39,845 nucleotides of DNA from JBQTHP01 sp052389755. GTDB taxonomy: Bacteria > Pseudomonadota > Gammaproteobacteria > Steroidobacterales > Steroidobacteraceae. Location: positions 1 to 39,845 of the forward strand of contig JBQTHP010000076.1 of NCBI GenBank assembly GCA_052389755.1, written 5' to 3'. Below the pieces are notes generated by a model. The model worked only from the letters and a program-made list of their open reading frames with translations. It ran no database searches and was not told the origin of the DNA. The translations under genes and the position numbers were made by a program. Shown piece after piece: positions 23,703 to 31,339 of the stretch. Each line of letters opens with the position of its first letter. The stretch's first letter is position 1.

Positions 23703-24902
23703 CTAGGCGGCGACCGCGCCGCTCGCGAGCACGCGCCCCATCCGGTCGATGGCCTTCTCGAGCGTCTGCATGCCGCAGGCGAAAGAGATGCGCATGTGGC
23801 CCGGTGCGCCGAAGCCGGAGCCCGGGACCACCGCGACGCCGCCGCGGTTCAGCAGAACTTCCGCGAACTCGTTGTCGTCGCGACAGTGCATCGCGGCCAT
23901 CGCCTTGCTCACGTCGGCGAACGCGTAGAAGGTGCCGGCGCCGGGCAGGCACGAGACACCCGGCAGTGAGTTCAGGCCTTTAACGACGAAGTCGTGGCGC
24001 GCCTTGAAGGCTTTCGTCATGTCGGCCACGCACGTCTGGTCGCCCGCGAGTGCAGCGACCGCGGCCTTCTGCGAAATGCTCGAGGCGTTGGACGTCGACT
24101 GGCCCTGAATCGTCCCCATCGCAGTGATCACTTCTTTCGGCCCGCCGCAATAGCCGATACGCCAGCCCGTCATCGCGTAGGTCTTCGAGCAGCCGTTGAT
24201 CGTCACGGTGCGGTGATAGAGCTCCGGCACCACGCGCACGAGGCTCGCGAACGGCTCGGTGGCCCAGTAGATGTGCTCGTACATATCATCGGTGCCGACG
24301 ATCACGCGGGGATGATCGATCAGCACCTCGCCGAGGGCGCGAAGCTCGGCACGCGTGTAGGCGGCGCCGGTCGGGTTGCACGGACTGTTCAGCAGGAACA
24401 GGCGCGTTTTGGGCGTGATGGCCGCGGCGAGCTGGCGCGGCGTGATCTTGTAGCCCTGCGCGGGTCCGGCGAATGGTGTAACGGGCAGGCCATCCGCGAG
24501 CAGCACCATGTCGGGGTACGACACCCAGTAGGGCGCGGGGATGACCGCCTCGTCGCCCGGATCGAGCACGGCCATGCAGAGGTTGTAGACGGTCTGCTTG
24601 GCGCCGGAGGACACGAGCACCTGCGCGCGGTCGTATTTCAGGCCGTTGTCGCGCTCGAACTTCGCGATGATCGCGTCCTTCAGCTCGTTGATGCCGTCGA
24701 CGTTGGTATAGCGCGTGAAGCCTTCGCGGATTGCATCGACGCCCGCGTCCGAGATATGCACCGGCGTGTCGAAATCAGGCTCGCCCGCGCCGAGGCCGAT
24801 GACATCCTTGCCCTCCGCCTTGAGCTTCGCGGCTCGCGCGGTGACGGCAAGCGTGGGAGAGGGTTTCACGCGCTGAATACGTCGCGAGATCGACACCGTC
24901 AT
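23703..24902 (-). CDS. pyridoxal-phosphate aminotransferase, aspartate aminotransferase type
   Basis: A 399-residue class I/II aminotransferase of the Ib-type aspartate/prephenate group. It shows GLGAGEPDFDTP near the N-terminus, the PLP-stacking APYWVSYPDM region, and NSPCNPTGAAYTRAEL with the cofactor-binding Asn. Further on are VGTDDMYEHIYW, the Schiff-base Lys in NGCSKTYAMTGWRIGY, and the substrate Arg in GHMRISFA. It transfers amino groups between aspartate and 2-oxoglutarate, or works on arogenate-pathway substrates. The ATG at 24902 follows AGGAAAT; the open frame upstream is not family-like. It is divergent from uvrB. Confidence 0.9.
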   Translation of the reverse strand: MTVSISRRIQRVKPSPTLAVTARAAKLKAEGKDVIGLGAGEPDFDTPVHISDAGVDAIREGFTRYTNVDGINELKDAIIAKFERDNGLKYDRAQVLVSSGAKQTVYNLCMAVLDPGDEAVIPAPYWVSYPDMVLLADGLPVTPFAGPAQGYKITPRQLAAAITPKTRLFLLNSPCNPTGAAYTRAELRALGEVLIDHPRVIVGTDDMYEHIYWATEPFASLVRVVPELYHRTVTINGCSKTYAMTGWRIGYCGGPKEVITAMGTIQGQSTSNASSISQKAAVAALAGDQTCVADMTKAFKARHDFVVKGLNSLPGVSCLPGAGTFYAFADVSKAMAAMHCRDDNEFAEVLLNRGGVAVVPGSGFGAPGHMRISFACGMQTLEKAIDRMGRVLASGAVAA

Positions 24903-25012
24903 CGGAAATTTCCTGTGGGTCGTCAGAAGTTGCGCGGCTATATTACGTGATCGCCCTCGGGCCGACCAAAGCAAGTCGTCGCGGGCGCACAACGCACTCT
25001 TTCAGGGCAGGC

Positions 25013-28000
25013 ATGGATCAGATCCCATTCAAGCTGAAGGCTGACTACGAACCCGCGGGCGATCAGCCCGATGCGATCTCCAAGCTCGTCGACGGGATCC
25101 AGAGTGGGCTCGCGCACCAGACGCTGTTGGGAGTGACGGGTTCGGGCAAGAGCATCGGCTATGACGACTCTTTGCATCTTTACGAGTTTGTAGACGGCCG
25201 TGTTCAGCCAAAGCTCGTCAAAGCCGGGCCATTCATCGATGGACTAATGGATTCTGCCGGGCTCGAGACGGAAGGCCATCCGGAAGCCGAGCACTACTCG
25301 TGCATCGACCGCGCTTTTCTCACCGAGGCCTACGATCCGATACGAGGCGTGACGGCGCGTCACCCGGTCGCGGCATTCATTCGGCATCGCGCTCCCGCAC
25401 AAATGTTCCGATTGACCACGACTTGCGGTCGCGTGGTCACACTGACCGGCGATCACAACCTGTGGGTTCTTCGCGATGGCGGGCCGACGCTTATCCGGAC
25501 AGAGGACGCGCGAGACTCAGACTACCTGCCAGCCCCTGACGGTATTTCAGCTTCGGAGGACCTGAAAACTCTCGACGTCATTCCGTATCTCGTAGAGACG
25601 CACCTTTCGGTGTTTGCCGAGGAGCCAATTCTTCAATACGTTGCGTCGGCCGGGCGCCAGCAGTTCGATGCAACGATGAAGGCGTGCGCGATCGTTCCGT
25701 ATCAAAAGCTTTACGCCATGCGTCGCAAGCTGCACGGCAGCGGCGTGCGGATCAGTCATTTCCTGCGACTCGTGTCTGCGACGGACTCCCTCGGCGGCCG
25801 CGCCGCATCTGCACCCATAAGTGTTGGTGGCAAGCGAAAGCATCACCGGATACCCGCTCAACTTCCACTGACGGAATCGGTACTTTCGTTGTTCGGGTAC
25901 TACGTCGCAGAAGGCAATGCCCAACCGAGATACCTCACTCTCGCCAATCGCCATCCTGTCATTCGGGCTCGAATCGAGAAGGCCCTAAACGAACTCGGCA
26001 TTCCCTTTCTGGTTCGTCCCAGCTCCGACTACCAGGTGTCTTCCACGGCGCTGACGACCTTACTGGCGCGGACTGCCGGCAAGAGCGCTGCACACAAACG
26101 ACTGCCGGAATTCTGGCCCCGGCTGTCCGATCAGTCACTCGGCATTCTTTTGCGCGCCTACTTTGATGGTGACGGTACCGTGGGCTCGAATGGCGAAGTC
26201 ATTACCACTACGGCCAGCGAGGAGTTGGCGTCCGATCTCGCGTACGCCCTGAAGCGGTTTGGCATACACGCGAGACTCCGGAAGAGGTGGAAGCGCGCGA
26301 CGAACTCGAACCATGCGGGCGGTATCTATTTCGACATTGCAGTCTCGGGGCTCCTGGATTTGAGACGGTACGCCGAGCACGTCGGCTTCGAGCATCCTGA
26401 AAAGCTCGGACGGATGCAGAAGCTCATGGAACGCCACCACGACACGAACGTTGATGTCGTGCCGATGGCTCCTGGCGCCCTGTGCGCGCTGCGTAAGGGT
26501 CTCGGACTGTGGCAGCGTGATATCGCCGCATGGGCCAATTGCTCGCGTACGATGATCACCTGCGTGGAAAGCGGAGCGCGGCAACCGAGTCGCACGCTCT
26601 TGACGAGGCTACTTCGCGGTTTCGCACAGGAGGCAAAAAAATCAAAGGTGGCGGACTTCTCATGGTGGAGCCGCTGGAAAGATTTGAGCGGCCTCTGCTC
26701 GGTGCGCTGGACGCGAATCAAGAGAGTGGAGCCGATCAGCTACGATCGGCCGTACGTGTACGACCTTTCCGTGCCCGGCCCGCAGACGTTCTTCGCCGGC
26801 AGAGGCGGAATCTTTGTCCACAATACGTACACGGTTGCCAATGTCATTCAGAAGGTGCAACGGCCGACGCTCGTGCTCGCGCACAACAAGACTCTCGCCG
26901 CGCAGCTCTACGGCGAGTTTCGCGAGTTCTTCCCCGAGAACCGCGTTGAGTACTTCGTTTCGTACTACGACTACTACCAGCCCGAGGCGTACGTGCCCTC
27001 ATCCGACACGTACATCGAGAAGGACTCCTCGATCAACGAGCACATCGAACAGATGCGCCTCTCCGCGACCAAGGCGCTGCTCGAGCGCAGCGACACCATC
27101 ATCGTCGCGACGGTCTCCTCGATCTACGGCCTCGGCGATCCCGAGGCGTATCTGTCCATGGTTCTGCACTTGAACCGCGGCGATATCTGGGATCAGCGAA
27201 AGCTCCTGCGCCGCCTGGCCGAGATGCAGTACACGCGCAACGAGCTCGATCTCACCCAGGGCACGTATCGGGTGCGCGGCGATGTGATCGATATCTTCCC
27301 GGCGGAAGCCGAGCGCGAGGCCGTGCGCGTCGAGCTCTTCGACGACATGATCGACTCGATCTTCCTGTTCGATCCGCTCACGGGCGCGATCTCACGCAAG
27401 GTGCCGCGCTTCACCGTGTTCCCAGGCACGCATTACGTCACACCGAAAGAGCGGATGATCGGCGCGATCGATCAGATCCGCGAGGACCTGCGCGTGCGCC
27501 TGAAGGAGCTGCGTGATGCGGGCAAGCTGCTCGAAGCGCAGCGTCTCGAGCAGCGCACCATGTTCGACATGGAGATGATGAGAGAGGTGGGCTACTGCGC
27601 AGGCATCGAGAACTACTCGCGCTATCTCTCGGGACGGGCTCCGGGCGAGCCGCCGCCGTGTCTGTACGATTACCTTCCGGACAACGCGCTGCTCGTGATC
27701 GACGAGAGCCACCAGACGATTCCGCAGCTCGGCGCGATGTACAAAGGCGATCGCTCGCGCAAGGAGACGCTCGTCGAGTACGGCTTTCGTCTGCCTTCCG
27801 CGCTCGACAACCGCCCGCTCAAGTTCGAGGAGTGGGAGCGGCTCGCCCCGCAGATGATCTTCACCTCGGCGACGCCCGGCTCATACGAGGCCGCGCATTC
27901 CGCCCAGGTCGTCGAACAGGTGGTGCGTCCGACCGGGCTCGTCGATCCGGAGGTCGAGGTGCGCCCGGTGCGCACCCAGGTGGACGATGTTCTCTCGGAG

Positions 28001-28720
28001 ATCCGCAAGAACGTCGAGGTCGGCGAGCGCGTGCTGATCACCACCCTCACGAAGCGCATGGCCGAGGATCTCACCGAGTACCTGGCGGAGCACGACGTGC
28101 GCGTGCGGTATCTGCACTCGGACATCGACACCATCGAGCGCACCGAGATCATCCGCGACCTGCGGCTCGGCAAGTTCGACGTGCTCGTCGGCATCAACCT
28201 CCTGCGCGAAGGCCTCGACATGCCCGAGGTGTCGCTCGTCGCGGTGCTCGATGCCGACAAGGAAGGCTTTCTGCGCTCGGACAACTCCCTCATCCAGACA
28301 GTCGGCCGGGCGGCCCGCAACATCAACGGCCGCGCGATTCTCTACGCCGATGTCATGACGGGCTCGATGCAGCGCGCGCTCGATGAGACGAACCGCCGTC
28401 GCAAGAAGCAACTCGAGTTCAACGCGGCGCACGGCATCACGCCGCGCGGCATCCAGAAGGGCGTGACCGACATCATGGAAGGCGCACGTGCGGAAGGTGC
28501 GACGACGGGTATGGGCGGGCGCAGGGGCGTGGGCACCGGCGATGCAGCGGCATTCGCAGGCGCGAGGCCCGAAGCGATCGTCCGTCACATCAGGAAGCTC
28601 GAAGCGGAGATGTTCAGGAAAGCGCGCAACCTCGAGTTCGAAGAAGCAGCAAAACTGCGAGACGAAATCGAGAAGCTGCGGCAACTCGAATTGGGGTTGC
28701 CGGCCAAGCTGGCCGGATGA
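25013..28720 (+). CDS. uvrB: excinuclease ABC subunit UvrB containing an intein
   Basis: The open frame encodes 1235 residues. Removing the intein (residues 47-604) leaves a 677-residue UvrB, close to the usual 670 or so. UvrB receives damaged DNA from UvrA, verifies the lesion with its helicase-like motor and recruits UvrC. Outside the intein the family features are intact: VSYYDYYQPEAYVP beta-hairpin, VIDESH motif II, FTSATPGSYE, LLREGLDMPEVSLVA, QTVGRAARN, and a C-terminal UVR domain (LEFEEAAKLRDEIEKL). The Walker A GVTGSGK-TYTVAN is split between Lys and Thr, so the precursor cannot bind ATP normally until splicing. The ATG at 25013 follows AGGGCAGG. It is divergent from the aminotransferase gene. 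Confidence 0.97.
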   Translation: MDQIPFKLKADYEPAGDQPDAISKLVDGIQSGLAHQTLLGVTGSGKSIGYDDSLHLYEFVDGRVQPKLVKAGPFIDGLMDSAGLETEGHPEAEHYSCIDRAFLTEAYDPIRGVTARHPVAAFIRHRAPAQMFRLTTTCGRVVTLTGDHNLWVLRDGGPTLIRTEDARDSDYLPAPDGISASEDLKTLDVIPYLVETHLSVFAEEPILQYVASAGRQQFDATMKACAIVPYQKLYAMRRKLHGSGVRISHFLRLVSATDSLGGRAASAPISVGGKRKHHRIPAQLPLTESVLSLFGYYVAEGNAQPRYLTLANRHPVIRARIEKALNELGIPFLVRPSSDYQVSSTALTTLLARTAGKSAAHKRLPEFWPRLSDQSLGILLRAYFDGDGTVGSNGEVITTTASEELASDLAYALKRFGIHARLRKRWKRATNSNHAGGIYFDIAVSGLLDLRRYAEHVGFEHPEKLGRMQKLMERHHDTNVDVVPMAPGALCALRKGLGLWQRDIAAWANCSRTMITCVESGARQPSRTLLTRLLRGFAQEAKKSKVADFSWWSRWKDLSGLCSVRWTRIKRVEPISYDRPYVYDLSVPGPQTFFAGRGGIFVHNTYTVANVIQKVQRPTLVLAHNKTLAAQLYGEFREFFPENRVEYFVSYYDYYQPEAYVPSSDTYIEKDSSINEHIEQMRLSATKALLERSDTIIVATVSSIYGLGDPEAYLSMVLHLNRGDIWDQRKLLRRLAEMQYTRNELDLTQGTYRVRGDVIDIFPAEAEREAVRVELFDDMIDSIFLFDPLTGAISRKVPRFTVFPGTHYVTPKERMIGAIDQIREDLRVRLKELRDAGKLLEAQRLEQRTMFDMEMMREVGYCAGIENYSRYLSGRAPGEPPPCLYDYLPDNALLVIDESHQTIPQLGAMYKGDRSRKETLVEYGFRLPSALDNRPLKFEEWERLAPQMIFTSATPGSYEAAHSAQVVEQVVRPTGLVDPEVEVRPVRTQVDDVLSEIRKNVEVGERVLITTLTKRMAEDLTEYLAEHDVRVRYLHSDIDTIERTEIIRDLRLGKFDVLVGINLLREGLDMPEVSLVAVLDADKEGFLRSDNSLIQTVGRAARNINGRAILYADVMTGSMQRALDETNRRRKKQLEFNAAHGITPRGIQKGVTDIMEGARAEGATTGMGGRRGVGTGDAAAFAGARPEAIVRHIRKLEAEMFRKARNLEFEEAAKLRDEIEKLRQLELGLPAKLAG
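25151..26824 (+). mobile_element. intein with LAGLIDADG homing endonuclease in uvrB Walker A
   Basis: A 558-residue in-frame insertion between Lys46 and the Thr of the UvrB P-loop (intein numbering below). It begins with Ser1 in place of the commoner Cys1. Block B is VTLTGDHNLW with Thr99 and His102. The two endonuclease motifs are LFGYYVAEG (247-255, acidic Glu254) and LLRAYFDGDG (333-342, Asp341), both with catalytic acids. Residues 443-493 look like an XRE-type helix-turn-helix. Block F is VYDLSVPGPQTFFAG and block G is FVHN with His557-Asn558, followed by the +1 Thr. All residues needed for standard splicing are present. Base composition and codon use are less GC-rich than in the flanking uvrB, as expected for a transferred element. 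Confidence 0.95.
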
Positions 28721-28762
28721 AGCACGGTGGTGCGCTCCAGCGAGCGCTCCACGGCGAGGAAG

Positions 28763-29878
28763 TCAATTCTGCGGGGCGATGATCTGGCCGCGAACTTCAC
28801 CGTCGGGATTCGCCGGCGTGTGCACGTTCACGTACCAGCGGTTCGCGTTGAAATCCTGTAGCTGCGCCTCCGTGACGGAAGCGGCGACCGCCGACCACAG
28901 CGACGGAGTCACTGCGTCGCGGGTCAGCCCGATGAGAATCGGGCCGCTCACGCCGGCTGCACCGGTGTGGATGTGGGCGGCGTCGGCGGTGTCGAGATTC
29001 GTCGTGTTCACGTGGATCGTCACCGTGCGGATCGTGGTGTCGACCGTCGTTGCCGCCCGTGCGCTTGCTGTGGTGGTGGCGGGGGGCACTTCTTCCTGAC
29101 CGGTCAGTGCCGTAAAGATCACCTTGACGTTCGCAGGAGCGAGCTGTGCGCGGATTTCCCCGCCCGGAAACTGCGCCGAGTGCGCATTCACGTACAGCGC
29201 GCCGGTCATCAGCCGATCGATCTGCGCCGCAGTGAGCATCGCATTCGCCGACACTTGCCAGCGCTGTGGGTTCGCAGGGTCTTGCTGGAGGCCGATGAGG
29301 ATCGGACCGTTGATACCGGCGAACCCGTCGTGAATGTGCGCGGCCGTCACGCTGAAACCGGTGATCGTGATCGCTCCTGTCGTGGCGCCCGTGAGCAGGT
29401 TCACGTCGATCGTGCCGGAGCCGGTCGCCTGTGAACCGGTCGGTGGGTTTTCCTGGGCTTCGGTCAGCGCGAGTGCGAACTGCTGCTGGTTGCGGACCTC
29501 GACGTTCACCGCAGCCGAGGTCGTGGTGTTGCCTGCCGCATCGCCTGCTACGGCGGTAAGCACGTGTGTGCCGTCTGCGGCCGCGCTCGTATCCCAGGTG
29601 AACGTGTAGGGCGTAGTCGTCACCCTGCCGAGGACCGTACCGTCCAGGCGAAACTCCACCGTAGTGACGCCCACGTTGTCAGTCGCATTGGCCGTGAGCA
29701 TGGTGGTTCGATTGGCGATGGCGGGTGCGGACAGGGTGACGGTGGGGGCCGTCACATCGTCGGGCCCGCCATAGCCGCCACCGGGACCGCCGCCACCGGA
29801 ACCACCGCCCCCGTAACCACCGCCGCAGGCGAGGAGGATCAGGCTCGAGGACATGGCAGCGAGCAGTCGTGCGTTCAT
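28763..29878 (-). CDS. lipoprotein with Ig-like domain and two CHRD domains
   Basis: A 371-residue exported protein. The lipobox LLAC gives Cys18, followed by a Gly-rich linker (about 19-38). An Ig-like domain (about 42-130) reads VTAPTVTLSAPAI to GDAAGNTTTSAAVNV. Two CHRD repeats follow (about 134-247 and 252-371), each with the hallmarks AHIHDGFAGINGPILIGL or AHIHTGAAGVSGPILIGL and a closing NPDGEVRGQ-type strand. CHRD was named from chordin, and its bacterial role is not established. It converges with uvrB. The Shine-Dalgarno is weak. Confidence 0.87.
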   Translation of the reverse strand: MNARLLAAMSSSLILLACGGGYGGGGSGGGGPGGGYGGPDDVTAPTVTLSAPAIANRTTMLTANATDNVGVTTVEFRLDGTVLGRVTTTPYTFTWDTSAAADGTHVLTAVAGDAAGNTTTSAAVNVEVRNQQQFALALTEAQENPPTGSQATGSGTIDVNLLTGATTGAITITGFSVTAAHIHDGFAGINGPILIGLQQDPANPQRWQVSANAMLTAAQIDRLMTGALYVNAHSAQFPGGEIRAQLAPANVKVIFTALTGQEEVPPATTTASARAATTVDTTIRTVTIHVNTTNLDTADAAHIHTGAAGVSGPILIGLTRDAVTPSLWSAVAASVTEAQLQDFNANRWYVNVHTPANPDGEVRGQIIAPQN

Positions 29879-29991
29879 GGGACACCGCGCAATGCACCAA
29901 TAACAGTGTGTTCCCGGGAAGGGCTTCCCGGTTCACCTCGTCACGCACGTACAGCCGACGGCTCAGGCGGCTGAGATGGAAGAGGGCAGCG

Positions 29992-30600
29992 CTATTTCGG
30001 CGCGGTCCCCCATACCTGCTCGAGGCGCTGGTCGCGACCGCAGTTCCAGCGGTACACCTTGTAGCGCACGGGATTCTTCTTGTAGTAGTCCTGGTGATAG
30101 TCCTCGGCGGGATAGAACGTTCCGGCCGGCACGATCTCCGTCACGATCGGCCGATCGAATCGCCCATCGAGCGCGCGCTTCGAGTCTTCCGCGAGGCGTC
30201 GCTGTTTCACGTCGTGGTGGAAAATCGCGCTTCGGTATTGCGAGCCGCCGTCGCAGAACTGACGGTTTGCCGTCAGAGGATCCACGTTGCGCCAGAAGAC
30301 CTCGAGCAGCTTCTCGTAGCTCACTTTCTTCGGGTCATACCGCACCTGCACGGCTTCGGCATGGCCTGTCGAGCCGGATGACACTTCTTCATACGTAGGG
30401 GCTTTGGTTCGCCCGCCCGCGTATCCCGAAGTCGTCGAGACCACGCCCTGGAGCTCGTCGAACGGGGGCTCCATGCACCAGAAGCAACCACCGGCGAATG
30501 TCGCGATGGCGAGGTTCGAGCTCGAAACCGCGGCGGGCTGGTCAGCAACCGCAAGTCCGGTAACGCAGGCGAGGACAAGTCCGCGCAAGAAATTTCTCAT
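29992..30600 (-). CDS. msrA: exported peptide-methionine (S)-S-oxide reductase MsrA
   Basis: A 202-residue MsrA with an N-terminal signal peptide (RGLVLACVTGLAVADQ), indicating a periplasmic enzyme. The catalytic Cys39 is in FAGGCFWCMEPPF. The family signatures SGYAGG, TGHAEAVQVRYDP, GSQYRSAIFHH and AEDYHQDYY are present. It reduces the S epimer of methionine sulfoxide in oxidised proteins. AGGAGCTG precedes the ATG at 30600. It follows the msrB stop by 3 bp, so the pair is one unit covering both epimers. Confidence 0.93.
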   Translation of the reverse strand: MRNFLRGLVLACVTGLAVADQPAAVSSSNLAIATFAGGCFWCMEPPFDELQGVVSTTSGYAGGRTKAPTYEEVSSGSTGHAEAVQVRYDPKKVSYEKLLEVFWRNVDPLTANRQFCDGGSQYRSAIFHHDVKQRRLAEDSKRALDGRFDRPIVTEIVPAGTFYPAEDYHQDYYKKNPVRYKVYRWNCGRDQRLEQVWGTAPK

Positions 30601-30603
30601 TGG

Positions 30604-31104
30604 TCAGCTCCTGAGAGCAGGCAACCGCTGGCCCGCCGGCACGAAGCGCAGCGCAAGACCGTTGTTGCACCAGCGCTGCCCGGTGGGTCGCGGCCCATCG
30701 TCGAATACATGGCCCTGGTGTCCGCCGCACCGCGCGCAGTGGTACTCGGTGCGCAGCAGGATGAACTTGCGGTCCCGCTTCGTCGCAACGCGGTTCGCCA
30801 GCGGGCGGAAGAAGCTCGGCCAGCCCGTGCCGCTTTCGAACTTGGTCGTGGAATCGAACAGCGGCAGAAAGCACGCAGCGCAGACATACGTGCCTTTGCG
30901 CTTCTCCTCGTTGAGCGGGCTCGAGAACGGGCGCTCGGTGTCTTGTTCGAAGAGCACGGCGTAGGCCGCGGGCTCGAGGAGTGCTCGCCACTCGGCGAGC
31001 GGCTTTTCGAGTCTTTCGAACGCCCTGGCAGCGCGGCCGAAAGCGAGCGCGCCCGCGCTGAAGGCAAGCCCGCGGAGGAATTCGTTTCGAGTCATGTTCG
31101 GCAT
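30604..31104 (-). CDS. msrB: peptide-methionine (R)-S-oxide reductase MsrB, probably exported
   Basis: A 166-residue MsrB. The zinc site is Cys75/Cys78 (YVCAACF) and Cys123/Cys126 (YHCARCGG). Other motifs are SGTGWPSFF and GHVFDDGP, and the catalytic Cys146 sits in QRWCNNGLALRF. The N-terminus (NEFLRGLAFSAGALAFGRAARA) is a signal-like stretch, suggesting export like the adjacent MsrA. An ATG at 31095 is an equally possible start; neither has a good Shine-Dalgarno. A longer reading to 31140 adds nothing conserved. It is the first gene of the msrB-msrA pair. Confidence 0.9.
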   Translation of the reverse strand: MPNMTRNEFLRGLAFSAGALAFGRAARAFERLEKPLAEWRALLEPAAYAVLFEQDTERPFSSPLNEEKRKGTYVCAACFLPLFDSTTKFESGTGWPSFFRPLANRVATKRDRKFILLRTEYHCARCGGHQGHVFDDGPRPTGQRWCNNGLALRFVPAGQRLPALRS

Positions 31105-31157
31105 GATAGTCAGACCGGCCCGCAAGGCCACTTGTTGCACCGTGCGGGCACGTCTCC

Positions 31158-31185
31158 GCCATCTAAGCCGTCAGCCATCTAAGCC
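31158..31185. repeat. 12-bp direct repeat GCCATCTAAGCC x2
   Basis: GCCATCTAAGCC is present at 31158-31169 and 31174-31185 (16-bp period), between msrB and the tRNA-Val promoter. Significance is unknown. It resembles other short repeats seen in gaps of this window. Confidence 0.5.
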
Positions 31186-31206
31186 ATTGTCTTTCCCGCC
31201 ATTCGC

Positions 31207-31236
31207 TTGCCTGTGTGCGCCGGGTTCCGGTATCTT
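31207..31236 (+). promoter_or_regulatory. sigma-70 promoter of tRNA-Val / thrS
   Basis: TTGCCT (31207-31212), an 18-bp spacer and TATCTT (31231-31236) precede tRNA-Val by about 13 bp. It may also transcribe thrS and the downstream translation cluster. Each hexamer matches the consensus at 4 of 6 positions. Confidence 0.5.
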
Positions 31237-31249
31237 TCGCCGCCCCTGA

Positions 31250-31324
31250 AGGCGCGTAGCTCAGTGGTAGAGCGTCTGCTTGACATGCAGAAGGTCGGAG
31301 GTCCGATCCCTCTCGCGCCTACCA
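31250..31324 (+). tRNA. tRNA-Val (GAC)
   Basis: A 75-nt cloverleaf. The acceptor AGGCGCG pairs with CGCGCCT, with an A discriminator and an encoded CCA. The D-arm is GCTCAGTGGTAGAGC. The anticodon stem is TCTGC/GCAGA with loop TTGACAT (anticodon GAC), and the T-arm is GGAGG-TCCGATC-CCTCT. It lies 15 bp before thrS. Confidence 0.95.
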
Positions 31325-31339
31325 GTTCCCTAGGAACCC

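Noticed and set aside
25013..28720. UvrB fused to a regulatory domain rather than an intein
   Set aside because: The inserted part begins and ends with canonical splicing residues, interrupts the P-loop at a single point, and leaves a full-length UvrB when removed.
28700..28747. Terminator after uvrB from CCGGCC-AAGCT-GGCCGG and GCGCTC-CAGC-GAGCGC hairpins
   Set aside because: Both are short 6-bp stems without T-runs; the first lies inside the uvrB coding end. Such pairs are frequent by chance in GC-rich DNA.
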